NCBI GenBank assembly: GCA_947441895.1
Contig: CANEUT010000095.1
Span: 1-6,286, forward strand
DNA: 6,286 nt
Reading direction: 5' to 3'
DNA from: Rickettsiales bacterium
GTDB lineage: Bacteria; Pseudomonadota; Alphaproteobacteria; Rickettsiales; UBA3002
Shown here: positions 1-6,049 of the stretch, piece by piece
Numbering within the stretch: position 1 is the first letter of the stretch
Layout: every line of letters begins with the position of its first letter
Translations under genes and position numbers: made by a program
Notes under the pieces: model-generated
The model's database searches: none
Seen by the model: only the letters and a program-made list of their open reading frames with translations
What the model was told of the DNA's origin: nothing

Positions 1-613
1 GGTGAGGGGCACCACCAGGAACCAGTAATGCATAAGAAGGGGGCGTTCCGCCGCCCTTTGCACCTTCGGTGCTGACCCCCTCGCTACGCGGCTCGCGCGA
101 AGCGCTACGCACCGCATTCACACGGCCTAAAATTTCGCTCACATCCGCCTGCAGCCAGCTGACATCGGGCAAACCTAAATTTTGAATGCCGGCCAACGCC
201 AATTGAATTTTAAGGTTCTCATAGGAATGTTTGCCGTGACGCGCCGGGTCAACATAGCGATGGCTGGTGAAGCGGCTGACATTACTGATGCTCGGCCATG
301 GTCGCGCCAGTAGCCATTGATAGGAAGTGCTACGGGTGGATGTTTGTAAATCATACAACCATTCCCACGGCTTGCTACGCAGCATGGTTTTTAATTTTTT
401 TCGTGCACCGAATTGAAAGAATTTTGGTTTGGCGTCGACCCACACTTCGTTGAAGTAAGGGCTTTGCGAAAGCAGCCCAGCGTAAGGCTTGGTGGTGAGA
501 CACACAATATGTGCGTGTGGGTGCTTGGCGCGAATGGCGGCGAAGCCTGCGGTTGCAATCACAATATCACCCAGCGCACCATGCTTGATGACGAGGATGG
601 AAGTGGAGGTCAT
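1..613 (-). CDS. Glycosyltransferase family 9 (heptosyltransferase-like), N-terminal part, cut by left window edge
   Basis: The visible 204 residues begin MTSTSILVIKHGALGD, the N-terminal beta-strand and glycine loop of GT9 enzymes, which include the ADP-heptose:LPS heptosyltransferases (WaaC, WaaF, WaaQ type). The GxxGD motif is at residues 12-16, and LLVPGGAPH at the visible end is the usual start of the C-terminal, nucleotide-sugar-binding half. Members act on the cytoplasmic face of the inner membrane and add sugars, often heptose, to the LPS core. The ATG at 613-611 overlaps the TGA of the upstream GT4 gene (ATGA), so the two are probably translationally coupled, and this decides the start. 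Residues about 165-193 are unlike the family and coincide with a hairpin-rich DNA segment, so they look inserted. The 3' end lies outside the window. GT9 membership is secure; the sugar and acceptor are not. Confidence 0.88.
   Translation of the reverse strand, partial: MTSTSILVIKHGALGDIVIATAGFAAIRAKHPHAHIVCLTTKPYAGLLSQSPYFNEVWVDAKPKFFQFGARKKLKTMLRSKPWEWLYDLQTSTRSTSYQWLLARPWPSISNVSRFTSHRYVDPARHGKHSYENLKIQLALAGIQNLGLPDVSWLQADVSEILGRVNAVRSASREPRSEGVSTEGAKGGGTPPSYALLVPGGAPH
35..121 (-). repeat. Hairpin-rich repeat-like segment inserted in frame in the GT9 gene
   Basis: This stretch is packed with short symmetries unlike the coding DNA around it. GGGCG (41-45) pairs with CGCCC (52-56). GCACC (60-64) pairs with GGTGC (68-72) across a TTC loop. 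GGGGG (39-43) can alternatively pair with CCCCC (76-80). CGCTACGC occurs twice, at 82-89 and 103-110. In the GT9 frame it encodes a Ser/Arg/Gly/Glu-rich stretch (residues about 165-193) between two conserved blocks, SWLQAD and YALLVPGG, which are nearly adjacent in typical GT9 proteins. The reading frame stays open throughout. I infer a small dispersed palindromic element that landed in a surface loop, comparable in principle to Rickettsia RPE insertions. The boundaries are estimated by eye, and other genomic copies cannot be seen from this window. Confidence 0.55.
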
Positions 614-1887
614 GCCGCGGTCGATTCGTCTTTTTTAGCGTCAGCGGCGGCCTTTTTTTGGGCTTTCTTTATTTCTTTGGGGCTTTTTTCTGCCAAATTA
701 TTCTCGGCGGCTTGCTGCTGCATTTCTTCAAGCAGTTCGCGGTAAACCGCCACTGTTTTCTCTTTCATCAAATCACTGGAAAAGAAGCGGCGTACATGCT
801 GTTTGGCATAGCTGGCCATGGCGTTCACGGTGCCTTCATCGCGGGCCAATGCAAAACGAATGGCTTCGCACATGGCTTCGGCGTCATCGACCGGTACCAA
901 ATAGCCGGTCTCATTCGGAATAATGGTTTCGCGCGCGCCACCATGATCGGTCGCAATCACCAGCTTACCCATGGCCTGCGCTTCAATAGCCACCCGCCCA
1001 AATGATTCAGGCTTGCTGGATGGCACCACCACCAAATGGCAAAGCATGTAAGCTTCCGTCATATAGCCGGTGTTGTTGGCAATGCGAACTTTGCCCTCAA
1101 GGCCGCTGGCGACGATTTGCTCTTCCAGCTCGACACGATAATCTTCGTGCCCATCATCATTACCGGCGATGATACAGAGAAAATGCTGGTCCTTCATTTT
1201 TGCCAGCGCGTCGATGAGCACGTGATGACCCTTAATGCGGCTGATGCGCCCGGGGCAAAAAATGATGGGCACAAATTCTTCGGGCAGGCGCCAGCTTTTG
1301 GTGAGGGCGGCCAAACGATCAGGAATCACTTTTAATTCATCGAAAGTTAGAAAATCAACGCCACGAGGAATAAGGCGAATTTTGCTTTCGTCAATTTTAT
1401 ATTCCGAAAGAATATGGTCTTTCACATATTGCGAAACAGCAATAACCCGAGCACTTTTAAGCATCACGCGGTTATAAAGTTTCTTTAATGGCTCGGTTCC
1501 ATAAATGCCGTGGAAGGTTGTTACCAGCGGAATGCCGGCCCATTTGGTGGCAAAATAAGCGCTCCAGGCCGGAGCGCGGCTGCGTGCATGGACAATGTTC
1601 ACGCCACGATCTTTAATCAGCTGATAGAGTTTCCACGCATTGCGATACATGATGATGGGATTTTTGCTGGCCACCCTCATGGTGATATGTTGGCCGCCCA
1701 TATAATTAATGTGCGGAATCAGTGCGCCACCGCTTGAAACCACCAGCGGTGCCATGCCCGCTTGTTTAATGGCTTGGGTAATTTCAATCGTGCCACGTTC
1801 CACCCCGCCCGATTCAAGGCGAGGAAGAATTTGTAGTATCACTGGCTTGAGGGTCATGGAATAAGAGAAATAAAGATTCACGCGCAT
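610..1887 (-). CDS. Glycosyltransferase family 4 (GT-B fold), likely LPS/surface glycan assembly
   Basis: A 425-residue retaining GT-B glycosyltransferase. The N-terminal acceptor domain has the glycine loop LESGGVERG (24-32) and FHG (126-128). The C-terminal donor domain opens with PGRISRIKG (212-220), whose Arg214 and Lys219 fit the usual diphosphate-binding pair. It then carries PESFGRVAIEAQAMG (293-307), the GT4 EX7E motif with Glu294 and Glu302, and DHGGARE (314-320). It probably transfers a sugar from a nucleotide donor to a lipid-linked or LPS acceptor at the inner membrane; the exact sugar cannot be read. The gene ends in the ATGA overlap with the GT9 gene. The start is uncertain: ATG at 1887 has only a weak AAAG upstream, and the in-frame ATG at 1857 (MTLKPVILQ, closer to the family's usual beginning) has no visible ribosome binding site. 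The last 35 or so residues form a Lys/Ala/Glu-rich tail outside the GT-B fold. Confidence 0.9.
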   Translation of the reverse strand: MRVNLYFSYSMTLKPVILQILPRLESGGVERGTIEITQAIKQAGMAPLVVSSGGALIPHINYMGGQHITMRVASKNPIIMYRNAWKLYQLIKDRGVNIVHARSRAPAWSAYFATKWAGIPLVTTFHGIYGTEPLKKLYNRVMLKSARVIAVSQYVKDHILSEYKIDESKIRLIPRGVDFLTFDELKVIPDRLAALTKSWRLPEEFVPIIFCPGRISRIKGHHVLIDALAKMKDQHFLCIIAGNDDGHEDYRVELEEQIVASGLEGKVRIANNTGYMTEAYMLCHLVVVPSSKPESFGRVAIEAQAMGKLVIATDHGGARETIIPNETGYLVPVDDAEAMCEAIRFALARDEGTVNAMASYAKQHVRRFFSSDLMKEKTVAVYRELLEEMQQQAAENNLAEKSPKEIKKAQKKAAADAKKDESTAA

Positions 1888-1900
1888 GGTGCAATCTTTA

Positions 1901-1931
1901 ATTGTATTTTGTTCCCGATTGCGGGGATAAC
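1901..1931 (+). promoter_or_regulatory. Possible weak promoter with internal dyad for the hydrolase gene
   Basis: TTGTAT (1902-1907) and GATAAC (1926-1931) lie 18 bases apart, a possible -35/-10 pair for the plus-strand hydrolase gene starting at 1962. Inside this span TTCCCG (1912-1917) and CGGGGA (1922-1927) form a 6-bp dyad with an ATTG loop. On the other strand TACAAT (1906-1901) resembles a -10 box for the GT4 gene, but no good -35 lies at the right distance. The region separates divergent genes, so promoters are expected here; these exact boxes are a guess from consensus. Confidence 0.3.
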
Positions 1932-1961
1932 AAGGTCACAATTGTTTCTGAGGTTTCAAAT

Positions 1962-2711
1962 ATGACGATTTCATATCACACCACGGCACTTGGCCACCGT
2001 ATTGCCTATCAGCATCAGCCGGGCAGTGCGCCGGGGGTGGTATTTTGCTGTGGATTTCGTTCCGACATGGAATCGACCAAGGCCACGGCGCTGGCCGAAT
2101 GGTGTGCACAATATGGTGTTGCCTTCACCCGGTTTGATTATTTTGGCCACGGAAAATCCGATGGTGACTTTAAAGAATTTACCATTGGTGGCGCCATTGC
2201 CGATGCACTTGAGGTGCTCGATTTTATTGCAATGGGCGACCAGATTCTTGTCGGCTCCAGCATGGGCGGATGGATTGCGCTGCATGCCGCGCTGGAACGT
2301 AAGCATCAAGTGGTTGGCCTTGTTGGTGTTGCTGCCGCGCCTGATTTTACCGAAAAGCTGATGTTCCCGCGCATGATGCCTGAGCAACGTGCACAGCTTG
2401 AAGAAGAAGGGCTGATTTGGGCGCATAGCGATTATTTTAACAATGATTACCCCATCACCAGAAATTTTATCCACGAGGCGCGCAACCATTTGCTGATGGA
2501 TGATGGGATTGTGCTGGAAAAGCCGGTGCATCTCATTCATGGTCAGCAGGACGCCGATGTGCCGTGGGAAACATCGCTGCAATTAAGCGCGAAATTGATG
2601 AGTGATGAGGTGACGATCACCTTCATTAAAGATGGTGACCATCGCCTCAACCGCCCCAACGATTTGGCTTGGCTGATGGAAGCAGTTCACAAGATGAGGA
2701 ACGTTATTTGA
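1962..2711 (+). CDS. Alpha/beta hydrolase, ABHD10-like serine esterase/thioesterase
   Basis: A 249-residue alpha/beta hydrolase with a full catalytic triad: nucleophile Ser100 in GSSMGG (98-103), Asp197 in HGQQDADVP (193-201) and His227 in DGDHR (224-228). GFRSDMESTKA (31-41) and RFDYFGHGKSDGDF (57-70) resemble the bacterial relatives of mitochondrial ABHD10, an acyl-protein thioesterase/esterase. The glycine-rich GF at 31-32 is probably the oxyanion-hole region. No signal peptide is seen, so it is probably cytoplasmic; the natural substrate is unknown. I chose ATG 1962 because GAGG (1950-1953) lies 8 bases upstream. An in-frame TTG at 1902 would add 20 residues that look non-coding. The gene is divergent from the glycosyltransferases and ends 54 bases before serC. 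The ABHD10 placement is from remembered family motifs; hydrolase membership is certain. Confidence 0.88.
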   Translation: MTISYHTTALGHRIAYQHQPGSAPGVVFCCGFRSDMESTKATALAEWCAQYGVAFTRFDYFGHGKSDGDFKEFTIGGAIADALEVLDFIAMGDQILVGSSMGGWIALHAALERKHQVVGLVGVAAAPDFTEKLMFPRMMPEQRAQLEEEGLIWAHSDYFNNDYPITRNFIHEARNHLLMDDGIVLEKPVHLIHGQQDADVPWETSLQLSAKLMSDEVTITFIKDGDHRLNRPNDLAWLMEAVHKMRNVI

Positions 2712-2736
2712 CACTGCGCTGCAGCACAGATACATG
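2708..2736 (+). promoter_or_regulatory. Probable serC-serA promoter with dyad in the spacer
   Basis: TTGACA (2708-2713) matches the sigma-70 -35 consensus exactly and overlaps the TGA stop of the hydrolase gene. A 17-base spacer leads to TACATG (2731-2736), a poor but possible -10 box, 29 bases before the serC ATG. The spacer contains the near-perfect palindrome CTGCGCTGCAGCACAG (2714-2729), with 7 of its 8 base pairs symmetric. Such a dyad between the boxes could be an operator, which is inference; it is not followed by a T-run, so it is not a good terminator. Confidence 0.5.
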
Positions 2737-2765
2737 AACTGCATCATTTTATCACGAGGGCACGC

Positions 2766-3929
2766 ATGAAACCGACTGTAAAACCGAATAACCCATGTTT
2801 TTCATCGGGCCCATGCGCCAAGCGCCCCGGCTGGTCGCTCGATGCGCTGCAAGGTGCGGCACTTGGTCGCTCGCACCGTGCAAAAATCGGCAAAACCAAA
2901 TTGGCGGAAGTGATTGACCGCAGCAAAGCGATTCTGGGCATTCCTGATGATTACAGACTGGGCATTGTTCCCGCATCGGATACCGGCGCCATTGAAATGG
3001 CCATGTGGAGCCTGCTTGGAGCCCGCGGTGCCGATATTTTGGTATGGGAAAGCTTTGGTAAAACATGGGCAATCGACGCAAAAAAACAACTGAAGCTAAA
3101 AGATTTGCGGGTCATAGAATCATCCTATGGCGAACTGCCAGATTTATCGAAAGTTGATTGGTCGCGCGATGTGGTGTTTACCTGGAACGGCACCACCAGT
3201 GGCGTGCGTGTGGCCGATGCCAGTTGGATTCCGGATAACCGCGAAGGCCTCGCCATTTGCGATGCCACCAGCGCCACTTTCGCCATGGATTTGGATTTTA
3301 AAAAGCTCGATGTGGTAACATGGAGCTGGCAAAAAGTGTTGGGTGGCGAAGCCGCCCACGGCATGATTGCCCTTAGCCCCCGCGCGGTAGATCGTCTGCA
3401 AACCTATACGCCCACATGGCCGCTGCCAAAAATTTTCCAAATGAGCAAAGACGGTAAACTCATCGACGGTATTTTTGTGGGTGAAACCATCAACACCCCA
3501 TCCATGTTGGCGGTGGAAGATGCCATCGACGGCCTGAAATGGGCCGAAACCGTGGGCGGATTAAAAGGCCTCATTGCCCGGAGCGAAGGCAATTTGCGCG
3601 TGCTGAGTGAATGGGTGGCTAACACATCGTGGATTGGTTTCTTGTGTGCGGATGACGCCACGCGTTCGTGCACTTCCGTCACCTTCAAAATTAATGATAG
3701 CTGGTATCAGGGGCTGACGCCGGATGCGCAGGCCAAAGCGCTGAAAGATTTTACCGCACTGCTGGAAAAAGAAAACGTCGCCTATGATATTGGCGCCTAC
3801 CGCGATGCGCCATCGGGCCTTCGCATTTGGGCCGGTGCCACGGTGGAAGAGGCTGACCTGCAAGCATTGCTGCCATGGCTTGATTGGGCGTGGAACGAAA
3901 TTAAACAAACCACCGCACAAGCGGCGTAA
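2766..3929 (+). CDS. serC: Phosphoserine aminotransferase, alphaproteobacterial type
   Basis: This 387-residue fold-type I PLP enzyme converts 3-phosphohydroxypyruvate and glutamate to O-phosphoserine and 2-oxoglutarate, the second step of serine synthesis in the cytoplasm. It carries FSSGPCAKRPGW near the N-terminus, LGRSHR (33-38), NGTTSG (141-146), DATSA (166-170, Asp166 expected to bind the PLP ring nitrogen), and WSWQK with Lys190 as the Schiff-base lysine, followed by GGEAAHG. TINTPS (241-246) is the usual PLP-phosphate contact from the partner subunit. These motifs fit the SerC subgroup found in alphaproteobacteria and some archaea rather than the E. coli type, and the length is normal for it. 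GAGGG (2756-2760) lies 5 bases before the ATG. serA follows after 15 bases, so the two form an operon; SerC uses the SerA product. Confidence 0.96.
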   Translation: MKPTVKPNNPCFSSGPCAKRPGWSLDALQGAALGRSHRAKIGKTKLAEVIDRSKAILGIPDDYRLGIVPASDTGAIEMAMWSLLGARGADILVWESFGKTWAIDAKKQLKLKDLRVIESSYGELPDLSKVDWSRDVVFTWNGTTSGVRVADASWIPDNREGLAICDATSATFAMDLDFKKLDVVTWSWQKVLGGEAAHGMIALSPRAVDRLQTYTPTWPLPKIFQMSKDGKLIDGIFVGETINTPSMLAVEDAIDGLKWAETVGGLKGLIARSEGNLRVLSEWVANTSWIGFLCADDATRSCTSVTFKINDSWYQGLTPDAQAKALKDFTALLEKENVAYDIGAYRDAPSGLRIWAGATVEEADLQALLPWLDWAWNEIKQTTAQAA

Positions 3930-3933
3930 TCTT

Positions 3934-3938
3934 AGGAG
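3934..3938 (+). promoter_or_regulatory. Ribosome binding site of serA
   Basis: AGGAG lies 6 bases before the serA ATG, inside the 15-base gap after serC. It is the strongest Shine-Dalgarno match in the window, so serA probably initiates efficiently on its own within the operon. Confidence 0.85.
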
Positions 3939-3944
3939 TATTCA

Positions 3945-5519
3945 ATGCCAAAAGTTCTCATTTCCGACAAGCTCAGCCCAGCTGCTGTTGAAATTTTTAA
4001 ATCGCGCGGGGTCGAGGTTGATCAGAAAACTGGCCTCACCGAAGACCAGCTGCTTGAAATCATTGGTGAATATGATGGCCTTGCCATTCGCTCGGCCACA
4101 AAAGTAACAGCCACTGTTTTGGCTGCAGCTAAAAAACTAAAAGTGGTTGGTCGCGCTGGCATTGGGGTTGATAACGTGGATGTGAAAGCCGCCACCAGCC
4201 ACGGTGTGGTGGTGATGAATACCCCATTCGGCAACTCGGTCACCACGGCCGAACATGCAATTTCACTCATGATGTCGCTGGCGCGCGATATTCCGGCGGC
4301 AAGCGCATCCACCCACGCCGGTAAGTGGGAAAAAAATAAATTCATGGGCGTGGAAATGGCGGGAAAAACCCTGGGCCTCATTGGCTGCGGCAACATTGGC
4401 AGCATTGTGGCTGATCGCGCGCAGGGTCTAAAAATGAAAGTGATTTCCTACGATCCGTTCCTTTCGGTCGAGCGCGCTGCCGCGATAAATGTAGAGAAAG
4501 TCGAGCTGGACGCATTGCTGGCACGTGCTGATTTTATTTCGCTGCATACGCCCATGACCGAATCGACCCGTCATCTGCTGGGTAAAGAAAATTTGGCGAA
4601 GTGCAAAAAAGGCGTGCGCATTGTTAACTGCGCCCGTGGCGGACTAATCGTAGAAGCGGATTTGAAAGCGGCGATTGAATCGGGCCACGTGGCTGGCGCT
4701 GCGCTGGATGTGTTCGAAGAAGAGCCAGCAAAAAGCAATCCGCTGTTCGGCATGGAGCAAATCATTGCCACCCCGCATTTGGGTGCCAGCACCAATGAAG
4801 CACAAGAGAACGTGGCCGTTCAGGTGGCCGAACAAATGGCCGAATACCTCACCGTTGGCACGGTGACCAACGCGCTGAATATGCCAAGCGTTTCGGCAGA
4901 AGATGCGGCAAAACTGAAGCCTTATCTTGATTTGGCAAGCCGTCTTGGTGGTTTCGCTGGCCAAATGGTCAATGGTGGCCTCACTAAAGTGACCATTGAG
5001 TATGAAGGTCGCGTGACGGAGCTGAACACCAAGCCACTTTCGGCGGCGGCGCTCAACGGCCTACTCAGCCCGCTGATGGAAGGGGTGAACATGGTGAATG
5101 CGCCCGTGGTTGCGAAAGATCGCAATATCGACGTGAGCGAAATTCGTCACGAACGCACCGCGCACTATAAAACCCTTATGAAAATCACCATTGAATTTGA
5201 TGGTGGAAAATTCGCCATCAGCGGCACGCTGTTTGGCGATAAGCCGCGCATTGTGGCGCTGGACGATGTGATGCTGGAAGCCTCCATCGGCAATCGCATG
5301 TTGTATGTCAGCAACGAAGACAAACCCGGCCTCATCGGTGGTGTCGGTCAGCTGTTGGGTGATGCGAAAATCAACATCGCCAACTTCCACCTGGGCCGCA
5401 ATAAAGAAGCCACGCACGCGGTGGCGCTGATTGAGGTGGATGATGACGTGAACACGGCGTTGCTGGGTAAAATCAGCAAGCTGCCAAGCGTCAAAGATGC
5501 GAAAATGCTGACGTTTTAA
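3945..5519 (+). CDS. serA: D-3-phosphoglycerate dehydrogenase with C-terminal ACT domain
   Basis: This 524-residue enzyme oxidises 3-phosphoglycerate to 3-phosphohydroxypyruvate with NAD+, the committed step of serine synthesis. The substrate domain (about 1-100 and 285-315) flanks a Rossmann NAD domain with GCGNIG (147-152) and Asp170 at the end of the next strand. Catalytic residues are Arg231 (NCARGG), Glu260 (EEEP) and His278 (TPHLGAS). A serine-substrate-binding (ASB) domain spans about 320-450 and an ACT domain about 451-524. This is the long type known from Mycobacterium and alphaproteobacteria. By eye, Asp459 and Asn477 align with ACT-domain serine contacts of the mycobacterial enzyme, which suggests feedback inhibition by serine (inference). 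AGGAG (3934-3938) lies 6 bases before the ATG, and the gene is co-transcribed with serC. A REP-like hairpin begins directly after the stop. Confidence 0.97.
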   Translation: MPKVLISDKLSPAAVEIFKSRGVEVDQKTGLTEDQLLEIIGEYDGLAIRSATKVTATVLAAAKKLKVVGRAGIGVDNVDVKAATSHGVVVMNTPFGNSVTTAEHAISLMMSLARDIPAASASTHAGKWEKNKFMGVEMAGKTLGLIGCGNIGSIVADRAQGLKMKVISYDPFLSVERAAAINVEKVELDALLARADFISLHTPMTESTRHLLGKENLAKCKKGVRIVNCARGGLIVEADLKAAIESGHVAGAALDVFEEEPAKSNPLFGMEQIIATPHLGASTNEAQENVAVQVAEQMAEYLTVGTVTNALNMPSVSAEDAAKLKPYLDLASRLGGFAGQMVNGGLTKVTIEYEGRVTELNTKPLSAAALNGLLSPLMEGVNMVNAPVVAKDRNIDVSEIRHERTAHYKTLMKITIEFDGGKFAISGTLFGDKPRIVALDDVMLEASIGNRMLYVSNEDKPGLIGGVGQLLGDAKINIANFHLGRNKEATHAVALIEVDDDVNTALLGKISKLPSVKDAKMLTF

Positions 5520-5521
5520 TC

Positions 5522-5590
5522 TGTCATCCTGAGCAACGCGAAGGATCTCGTTCATCGCACTTCTGATTCTTCGCTGCGCTCAGAATGACA
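5522..5590 (+). repeat. REP-like palindromic element after serA (possible transcript-end hairpin)
   Basis: TGTCATCCTGAGC (5522-5534) pairs with GCTCAGAATGACA (5578-5590) at 12 of 13 positions. Inside it, GCGAAGGATC (5538-5547) pairs with GATTCTTCGC (5565-5574), with one G-U pair. A 3x3 internal loop separates the two stems and the apical loop is 17 bases. The TGTCATyCTGAGC and GCGAAGGATC words are, from general knowledge, a recurrent intergenic palindrome in many bacterial genomes. The element starts two bases after the serA stop. It could stabilise the 3' end or help end the serCA transcript, but only AATTT follows, so it is not a classic Rho-independent terminator. Confidence 0.75.
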
Positions 5591-5664
5591 AATTTAGCTG
5601 TTGCGCTAATATCACAAATATTAACTATTTGTTGTAATATTGCCACGTTTTTGTAAATTTAGCT
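5590..5664. repeat. AT-rich hairpin bracketed by a 10-base direct repeat
   Basis: AAATTTAGCT occurs at 5590-5599 and again at 5655-5664, each followed shortly by a CGCT. Between them ACAAATA (5614-5620) and TATTTGT (5626-5632) form a perfect 7-bp stem with a 5-base loop. The stem can extend outward through AATAT (5608-5612) and ATATT (5637-5641) across an uneven bulge. The segment is much more AT-rich than the neighbouring genes. It could be an operator, a promoter region or remnants of an inserted element; the sequence does not decide. Confidence 0.5.
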
Positions 5665-5808
5665 TTCGCTTTGGGGGCAAGTGCGCGCACAATCACCTCA
5701 AGGCGCAGTAAAACCACCCCAAATTCAAGCAAATTGGCAAGAAATTGCCGTTTACAGAAAATTAACCCTCGTGTGATAGGTTCAAGTCACAGAGAACGGA
5801 GAAATAAA
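5665..5808 (+). promoter_or_regulatory. Untranslated leader and probable promoter region of the 64-residue gene
   Basis: No gene is supported here. GGCAA (5736-5740) and TTGCC (5745-5749) form a small hairpin with a GAAA loop. TTTACA (5751-5756) and GATAGG (5775-5780), 18 bases apart, are a weak promoter candidate for the gene starting at 5809. GGAG (5798-5801), 7 bases before that ATG, is the clear ribosome binding site. The frame is open upstream from a TTG at 5671, but that start has no Shine-Dalgarno and the added residues look non-coding. Confidence 0.4.
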
Positions 5809-6003
5809 ATGTTAATCAAGGTCAACAAAAACACCAATAGTCGCAAAGACGTGAAATATGCCGCGCTTTCCTCGGGCACCATCAGCCATGTGTGGTATGA
5901 TGAAGATACTAGCGCCCTTAGCGCTCAGAAGCGCACTAACCGCATTCGCCTGACACGCGAAAAAGTCGCCATCATTGAAGCAAGCAAAAACTACGACGCC
6001 TGA
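5809..6003 (+). CDS. Small basic protein of unknown function (64 residues)
   Basis: I do not recognise this protein. It starts MLIKVNKNTNSRKDVKYAAL and is soluble-looking and rich in Lys, Arg and Asn, with no membrane segment, signal peptide, cysteines or zinc motif. The middle (WYDEDTSALSAQ, 29-40) is acidic and the stretch KRTNRIRLTREK (41-52) is strongly basic, followed by a short likely helix to the end. The net positive charge would allow nucleic acid or ribosome binding, but that is only a possibility. Support for a real gene is the GGAG 7 bases before the ATG, codon use rich in GCC, CGC, AAC and GTC like the neighbours, and a stop just before the convergent reductase gene. It stands alone between repeat-rich spacers, so context gives no functional clue. 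Confidence 0.7.
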   Translation: MLIKVNKNTNSRKDVKYAALSSGTISHVWYDEDTSALSAQKRTNRIRLTREKVAIIEASKNYDA

Positions 6004-6012
6004 AGAAAAGGC

Positions 6013-6040
6013 GCTAGTGCCTAGTGCCTAGTCGCTAGGG
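6013..6040. repeat. Four tandem CTAG-containing heptamers between convergent genes
   Basis: Four adjacent 7-base units follow one another: GCTAGTG, CCTAGTG, CCTAGTC and GCTAGGG. Each has CTAG at the same place. The last two units also form a CCTAG-TCG-CTAGG hairpin (6027-6039) followed by the T-rich CTTCTTATT. CTAG is a rare tetranucleotide in many proteobacterial genomes, so four copies at 7-base spacing is unlikely to be chance. The array lies between the stops of the 64-residue gene and the reductase gene. Confidence 0.75.
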
Positions 6041-6049
6041 CTTCTTATT
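6027..6049 (+). terminator. Possible weak terminator of the 64-residue gene
   Basis: CCTAG (6027-6031) and CTAGG (6035-6039) form a 5-bp stem with a TCG loop, followed by CTTCTTATT. It lies 24 bases past the stop of the small gene. The stem is short and the T-run is interrupted by C and A, so termination would be weak; the end of the reductase gene overlaps the T-rich part. Confidence 0.3.

Noticed and set aside
413..745. Plus-strand reading frame across the GT9/GT4 junction
   Set aside because: It is antisense to two well-supported glycosyltransferase genes, and its Ser/Phe/Ala-rich end is the complement of the GT4 Lys/Ala tail.
1902..1961. N-terminal extension of the hydrolase from a TTG start
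   Set aside because: There is no ribosome binding site at the TTG, while GAGG lies 8 bases before ATG 1962 and the hydrolase fold begins there.
1971..2582. Long minus-strand reading frame opposite the hydrolase
   Set aside because: It is the complement of a gene with an intact catalytic triad, and its translation shows no recognisable motif or ribosome binding site.
5061..5555. Minus-strand reading frame opposite the serA end
   Set aside because: It lies across the conserved SerA ASB and ACT domains and begins in the REP-like element, whose translation gives the familiar spurious EILRVAQDD start.
5771..5790. GGTTCAAGTC resembling a tRNA T-loop
   Set aside because: The flanking bases do not form the 5-bp T-stem, and no acceptor stem or anticodon arm is found upstream. 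It is probably chance in the leader of the small gene.
5671..5808. N-terminal extension of the small gene from a TTG start
   Set aside because: No Shine-Dalgarno precedes it, the added residues are low-complexity Ser/Arg/Thr, and the ATG at 5809 has a good GGAG.
6013..6040. CRISPR-like array
   Set aside because: The units are 7 bases long and directly adjacent with no spacers, so this is a simple tandem repeat.
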